A stretch of 64,000 bases of DNA. Origin: CAYXVJ01 sp050309435 (lineage in GTDB: Bacteria > Bacillota > Clostridia > Saccharofermentanales > Fastidiosipilaceae). A program made the position numbers and the translations under genes. The notes below the pieces were generated by a model. That model was not told the origin of the DNA and did not search any database. It worked only from the letters and a program-made list of their open reading frames with translations. This document shows positions 60,212 through 64,000 of the stretch, one piece after another (position 1 is the first letter of the stretch; every line of letters begins with the position of its first letter). The stretch covers positions 1-64,000 of the forward strand of contig JBNRMJ010000020.1 in assembly GCA_050309435.1 (NCBI GenBank), in the 5' to 3' direction.

Positions 60212-61270
60212 ATGATGACTTCAGCAGATATTCAATCAAAAGAGCGTAGCGAACAGATTCTGGTGAATTTTCGCGACGGACAGATTATTCCGGCTATCCC
60301 GTTGTGTCTTGACGAACAGCGCAAGTTTGACGAAGAAGGTCAGCGCCGCCTGATCCGTTATTATCTTGAGGCCGGCGTAGGCGGTATCGCTATTGCCGTA
60401 CATACAACACAATTTGAAATCCGTAATCCCGAAATCAATCTCTTCGAAACGGTTCTTCGCCTGGCATCAGACGAGATCTCGGCTTTCGAAGCCGAAAGCG
60501 GCCGTCTGATTACCAAGGTATCCGGAGTTTGCGGAGATGACTCGCAGGCCGTAAGAGAAGCCCGGATCGCTCGCGAACATGCTTTTGATCTTGTGCTTCT
60601 AAGCCCGGGCGGCAGGTCGCAAGACAGCGAAGACGAACTGATCAGAAGGACAAGGATCGTGTCGGAGATTATGCCGGTTATCGGTTTTTCCATGCAGATA
60701 GCAGTCGGAGGTCGCTTGTTCAGTTACGAATACTGGAAAGAGATGTTTACGATCCCGAATCTGATCGGTGTGAAGGTAGCCCCGTTTAATCGCTATGAAA
60801 CAATTAGTATTGCGCGGGCGGCAGCTCTGTCGGGTCGCGGAGACGAGATTGTTTTATACACAGGAAACGATGACAGCATTATTGTTGATCTCCTGACTCC
60901 TTTTAAGTTCTTTGATGATTCCGGAAATGAACACTCAATTTCGATAAAAGGCGGTTTACTGGGTCAGTGGTCCGTCTGGACGAGGGCAGCCGTAAGGATT
61001 TTCCAGGAACTTAAAGATATCCGTGTATCCGGCCGGACTGGCATTCCTCTTGATTTATTAACCAAGGCAGCTTGGCTGACCGAAGCTAACGGAGCCGTCT
61101 TTGATTATAAACACAATTTTGCCGGAGTGATTCCCGGTGTTCATCAGGCTTTGGTTGATGACGGTCATATGAAGGGAATCTGGACCTTAAATGAAAACGA
61201 AACATTGTCGCCCGGGCAGGCAGAGGAGATTCGAAGAACCGCGGGGCAATATTTCTACATAAGAGATTGA
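60212..61270 (+). CDS. DapA-family (dihydrodipicolinate synthase-like) aldolase/lyase
   Basis: A TIM-barrel protein of 352 residues in the DHDPS/N-acetylneuraminate lyase family. The N-terminal I-P-A-I-P-L-C-L-D-E-Q-R-K-F-D and the G-V-G-G-I-A-I-A-V-H-T-T-Q turn are typical. The Schiff-base Lys is in I-G-V-K-V-A-P-F-N-R-Y. The conserved Tyr loop of true DapA is not kept, and the barrel has long inserts, so it is a sugar-acid or keto-acid aldolase in place of lysine synthesis. It begins one base after the SDR gene stop. The transporter genes downstream suggest it acts on the imported sugar derivative. Confidence 0.85.
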   Translation: MMTSADIQSKERSEQILVNFRDGQIIPAIPLCLDEQRKFDEEGQRRLIRYYLEAGVGGIAIAVHTTQFEIRNPEINLFETVLRLASDEISAFEAESGRLITKVSGVCGDDSQAVREARIAREHAFDLVLLSPGGRSQDSEDELIRRTRIVSEIMPVIGFSMQIAVGGRLFSYEYWKEMFTIPNLIGVKVAPFNRYETISIARAAALSGRGDEIVLYTGNDDSIIVDLLTPFKFFDDSGNEHSISIKGGLLGQWSVWTRAAVRIFQELKDIRVSGRTGIPLDLLTKAAWLTEANGAVFDYKHNFAGVIPGVHQALVDDGHMKGIWTLNENETLSPGQAEEIRRTAGQYFYIRD

Positions 61271-61402
61271 ATTTTATGGAACGGGTAACGGCGTAAATAG
61301 GAGAAAGGAGTGAAAATCTAACGATATCCGAAAGTCAGATATAAGTTAAGACGATAAGCAAGCATTAGCAGCAAGAAGATATCCAAATTAATGGAGGAAA
61401 CA

Positions 61403-63067
61403 ATGAGTAAGAAATTCAAGCAGTTCATTAGCCTGGCGCTAAGCTTAACCCTGCTCTTTACCCTGGCCGCCTGTGGCGGGTCGGCTACCCCGACGACTTC
61501 CGAAGGAAAAAGCACATCGGAAGGTACAACGACCACGAAAACAGAAGAGAGCACTACCGAAGGATCCGAGGGTAGTGAGACGAGTTCGGAAGAACCCGGC
61601 GAAGACTATGGCGATACCGGCGGATTGAAGCTTCCGGTCGTGGATTCACCAGTTGACATAACCTGGGTGGTTGCCAGCCCGGTAGAAAATCTGACCGATA
61701 AGCAAATCCCTCAGGAGATCAGCAAGCGCACCGGTGTAAATTTGATTATCGAATCATACCCTGAGGCAAGCTATCCCGAGAAAGTAAAATCTATGATAGG
61801 CTCAGGTAGCGTTCCGGATATTTTCACCGGCGCTTTGTCTTTGGCGGAGTTGAACGAGTACGGCGAGCAGGGAGCTTTTGCCAAGATTAACGAGTACTAT
61901 GACCAGTTGCCCAACTTCAAGAGACTTTATGTCGACAATCCAGATCACAACTGGATTACATACTCTTTTAGCAGCGATGCGGGGAATATCTATCTCTGGC
62001 CGATTTACAATCTGAGCAGAGACGTTAACCACGGCATTATGTATCGTTCCGATGTATTCGAAGACTTGGGGATCGAACCCTGGACAGATACAGATAGTTT
62101 CTACGAGAATCTGAAAGCGCTTAAGGAAGCCTATCCGGATTCCTACCCCTTCGGATCCAAGAACGGCGAAGGTATCTTCCGTACGATGGCCGGTTACTGG
62201 GGCATTGGCGCCGGATCTTACTATCCCTTCCATTATGCGGATAGCGAAGGTGTCTGGAAGTTTGGCGGTGCAGACGAGAACTTCAAGGAAATGCTGGACT
62301 TCATGAAGAAACTTTATGACGAAGGACTTCTTGATCCCGAGTTCCTGACCGATACACAGGATTCCTGGTCTGCCAAAGTCACCACCGACAAGAATTTTAT
62401 TTTCTATGACTGGATCGGACGTCTGTCGCTCTTTACCACTCAAATGGCCGAGACGGATCCCGAGTGGAATCTGACTTATGGTTATCCCATCGGATCGACC
62501 GGTAAACACCTCACGCTTGATAAAGTTGCCGGCTGGGGACCGACGGTTGCGGCCGGTGCCAAAGAAGAAGCAGCTTTGAAAATGCTCGATTACATGACCA
62601 GCCCTTCCGGCAGCGAACTGTTCACAATCGGAATCGAAGGTGAAACATTCGAATGGGAAGATGGAAAACCTGTTTATCCGGAACTGAAGGATGAACCTCT
62701 GATTGATATCAACCTCCTGATGGACCGCTATGGTATGTGGGTAGAAGGCATGTACGTCAATTCGGACAGCCGCAGTGTATACTTTAACTACACCGAAGAA
62801 GAGCAAAAAGCTCAAGATCTGATTGTTGAGAATGACCTCTTTAATCCTCTTGAGCCTGCTATCAAGCTCAACGAAGAAGAGGCAAGCACATTTACAGAAA
62901 TCAACACCGTACTGGCCGCCGATCTGCTCACATTCGCTTCCAATTACGTTATGAATGACGCCGACTGGGATGCATTCGTGGCCCAAAGCGAGAGTAAAGG
63001 CTACAAGACCGTCGAAGAGATCTTAAATGCCGCTCAAAGCCGCATGGATGAATTCTTTAATAACTAA
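61403..63067 (+). CDS. Extracellular solute-binding lipoprotein (LipO-like, ABC sugar uptake)
   Basis: This 554-residue lipoprotein has signal peptide K-K-F-K-Q-F-I-S-L-A-L-S-L-T and lipobox L-A-A-C with the lipidated Cys at residue 24. A Ser/Thr/Glu-rich linker (about 25-75) follows, then a large family 1 type solute-binding domain. V-D-I-T-W-V-V-A-S-P-V and the Y-P-E-A-S-Y-P-E-K region resemble LipO/LplA-type proteins that bring complex sugars to LplB/LplC permeases. The frame opens at 61391, but GGAGGAAA at 61393-61400 puts the start at ATG 61403. The next gene is the matching permease. Confidence 0.92.
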   Translation: MSKKFKQFISLALSLTLLFTLAACGGSATPTTSEGKSTSEGTTTTKTEESTTEGSEGSETSSEEPGEDYGDTGGLKLPVVDSPVDITWVVASPVENLTDKQIPQEISKRTGVNLIIESYPEASYPEKVKSMIGSGSVPDIFTGALSLAELNEYGEQGAFAKINEYYDQLPNFKRLYVDNPDHNWITYSFSSDAGNIYLWPIYNLSRDVNHGIMYRSDVFEDLGIEPWTDTDSFYENLKALKEAYPDSYPFGSKNGEGIFRTMAGYWGIGAGSYYPFHYADSEGVWKFGGADENFKEMLDFMKKLYDEGLLDPEFLTDTQDSWSAKVTTDKNFIFYDWIGRLSLFTTQMAETDPEWNLTYGYPIGSTGKHLTLDKVAGWGPTVAAGAKEEAALKMLDYMTSPSGSELFTIGIEGETFEWEDGKPVYPELKDEPLIDINLLMDRYGMWVEGMYVNSDSRSVYFNYTEEEQKAQDLIVENDLFNPLEPAIKLNEEEASTFTEINTVLAADLLTFASNYVMNDADWDAFVAQSESKGYKTVEEILNAAQSRMDEFFNN

Positions 63068-63096
63068 ACACCGTTTTTGATCTAACAGTATATAAT

Positions 63097-63125
63097 GGTG
63101 CCGGATCTACAGACGAGCCGGCACC
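63097..63125 (+). other. GC-rich hairpin between binding-protein and permease genes
   Basis: GGTGCCGG (63097-63104) pairs perfectly with CCGGCACC (63118-63125), loop of 13, without a following T-run. Such hairpins often stabilise the upstream message so that the binding protein is made in excess of the permeases. Confidence 0.6.
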
Positions 63126-63176
63126 GGACTGTTGATCATGAAGAAATAAAGCTACTATGATGTATGGGGAATGACG

Positions 63177-64000
63177 ATGACACAGAAAGAAAGTACCATG
63201 GTTTCCGGCGTGCGGCATGACAAGGTCAAGAAGAAATCCGCTTTAAAGCGTTTCCTGAAAAGAGATTGGCAGCTCCTGGTAATATTGCTGCCCGGTTTAT
63301 TTTTCTATATCCTCTTTCGATACGTCCCGATGGCCGGTCTGTTTATCGCATTCAAGAAGTTCAGTCCTTTCCTTGGTCTGTGGGACAGCCCCTGGGTCGG
63401 TTTCGAGAATTTCCGGAATCTGTTTTCCAGCGGAGAGTTTAATACCTTATTTAAGAATACGATTCTGATCGGTCTTTTTAATCTTTTATGGAGCTTTCCC
63501 GTTACTGTCATATTCTCTTTGTTACTAAATGAGATCAGACAGAAATTTTTCAAAAAAACATTTCAGACCATCAGCTATTTACCGTCATTTCTATCTGTTG
63601 TTGTCGTGGCTTCGATAACACTGGATGTGGTTTCTCTGGATGGTCCTATCAACAGTATTCTTACTCTTCTGGGAAGAGAAAAAATACACTTTATTGTTCA
63701 ACCCAATTGGTTTCGCGATATCTTCATCGCATCCGGAATCTGGCAATCGACCGGTTCGTCGGCGATTATCTTCCTGGCCGCCTTGTCGGCGGTTGACGCG
63801 ACGCTCTATGAAGCCGCTTCGATCGATGGTGCCAGCCGTTTGAAAATGATGCGTTACATTACGATCCCGGCCATCCTGCCGACGATCATGACGATGTTTA
63901 TTCTCGCCTCGGCCAATGTCTTCCGTGTAGGTCAAGATAAGATTCTGCTCCTGTACAATCCTATGACTCGCGAAGTCGCCGATGTGTTTTCAACTTTTGT
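63177..64000 (+). CDS. ABC sugar transporter permease, LplB-like (partial, cut by window end)
   Basis: The frame from ATG 63177 stays open to the window end (about 274 codons). After a basic N terminus, R-D-W-Q-L-L-V-I-L-L-P-G-L-F-F-Y-I begins the first membrane helix, followed by the LplB-typical Y-V-P-M-A-G-L-F-I-A-F-K-K-F. The EAA loop that contacts the ATPase is present as Y-E-A-A-S-I-D-G-A-S-R-L-K-M-M-R-Y-I-T-I-P. It forms the import channel with a second permease expected just outside the window. GGGGA lies before the ATG; an in-frame ATG at 63171 is less well placed. Confidence 0.92.
   Translation, partial: MTQKESTMVSGVRHDKVKKKSALKRFLKRDWQLLVILLPGLFFYILFRYVPMAGLFIAFKKFSPFLGLWDSPWVGFENFRNLFSSGEFNTLFKNTILIGLFNLLWSFPVTVIFSLLLNEIRQKFFKKTFQTISYLPSFLSVVVVASITLDVVSLDGPINSILTLLGREKIHFIVQPNWFRDIFIASGIWQSTGSSAIIFLAALSAVDATLYEAASIDGASRLKMMRYITIPAILPTIMTMFILASANVFRVGQDKILLLYNPMTREVADVFSTF

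Noticed and set aside
61802..62986. 394-codon minus-strand open frame opposite the solute-binding protein
   Set aside because: The plus strand has a clear lipoprotein with signal peptide and operon context; the reverse frame shows no family motif.

Overview
The window looks like a stretch of chromosome from a low-to-mid-GC Gram-positive anaerobe of the Bacillota, most likely class Clostridia. The evidence is the near-CIRCE operator before groESL, a Gram-positive type SOS box before dinB, strong AGGAGG-like ribosome sites, two LytR-CpsA-Psr (LCP) wall-polymer ligases, an LplB-type sugar permease, a FatA-like acyl-ACP thioesterase and a DUF5711-like protein. TTG start codons are frequent. Genus cannot be fixed from the sequence alone.

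Layout. 1-2.4 kb: the 3' end of an IS30-type transposase, two identical initiator tRNA-fMet genes, a tRNA-Leu(UAA), a flavin reductase and an AraC-type regulator. 2.5-11.5 kb: AlkZ-like winged-helix protein, FUSC-like membrane protein, msrA, glgB, mgsA, an SOS-type dinB with a small partner gene, and tdh-kbl for threonine breakdown. 11.6-15.3 kb: a two-gene heterodimeric ABC exporter. 15.4-20.1 kb: galE and two LCP ligases. 20.2-23.9 kb: groES-groEL, a small membrane protein and an acyl-ACP thioesterase.

24-32.3 kb: an ABC system related to the GldA/GldF/GldG family with a DUF4340 partner, preceded by a terminator-like hairpin that could be an attenuator, then a DUF5711-like protein and a CYTH-flavoprotein fusion. 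32.3-42.1 kb: a surface polysaccharide cluster with two LicD-family proteins (one lacking the catalytic acidic motif), a flippase, two glycosyltransferases, a polymerase/ligase-like membrane protein, UDP-galactopyranose mutase and a diaminopimelate-decarboxylase-like gene. GalE could supply UDP-galactose, Glf would convert it to UDP-galactofuranose, and the LCP proteins could anchor the finished polymer to peptidoglycan.

42.1-58.9 kb is mostly housekeeping: an ABC-F ATPase, two B12-binding-type radical SAM proteins, pgi, a sialate O-acetylesterase-like protein whose usual catalytic Ser is Asp, rsmA, GTP-type pckG, zapA, dut, a membrane-anchored alpha/beta hydrolase without its nucleophilic Ser, tsaD and smpB. 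58.9-64 kb starts a carbohydrate uptake and catabolism operon (SDR protein, DapA-family aldolase, solute-binding lipoprotein, LplB-type permease) behind a promoter flanked by two matching imperfect palindromes. The permease runs off the window end. I found no CRISPR array, rRNA, prophage or complete insertion sequence.
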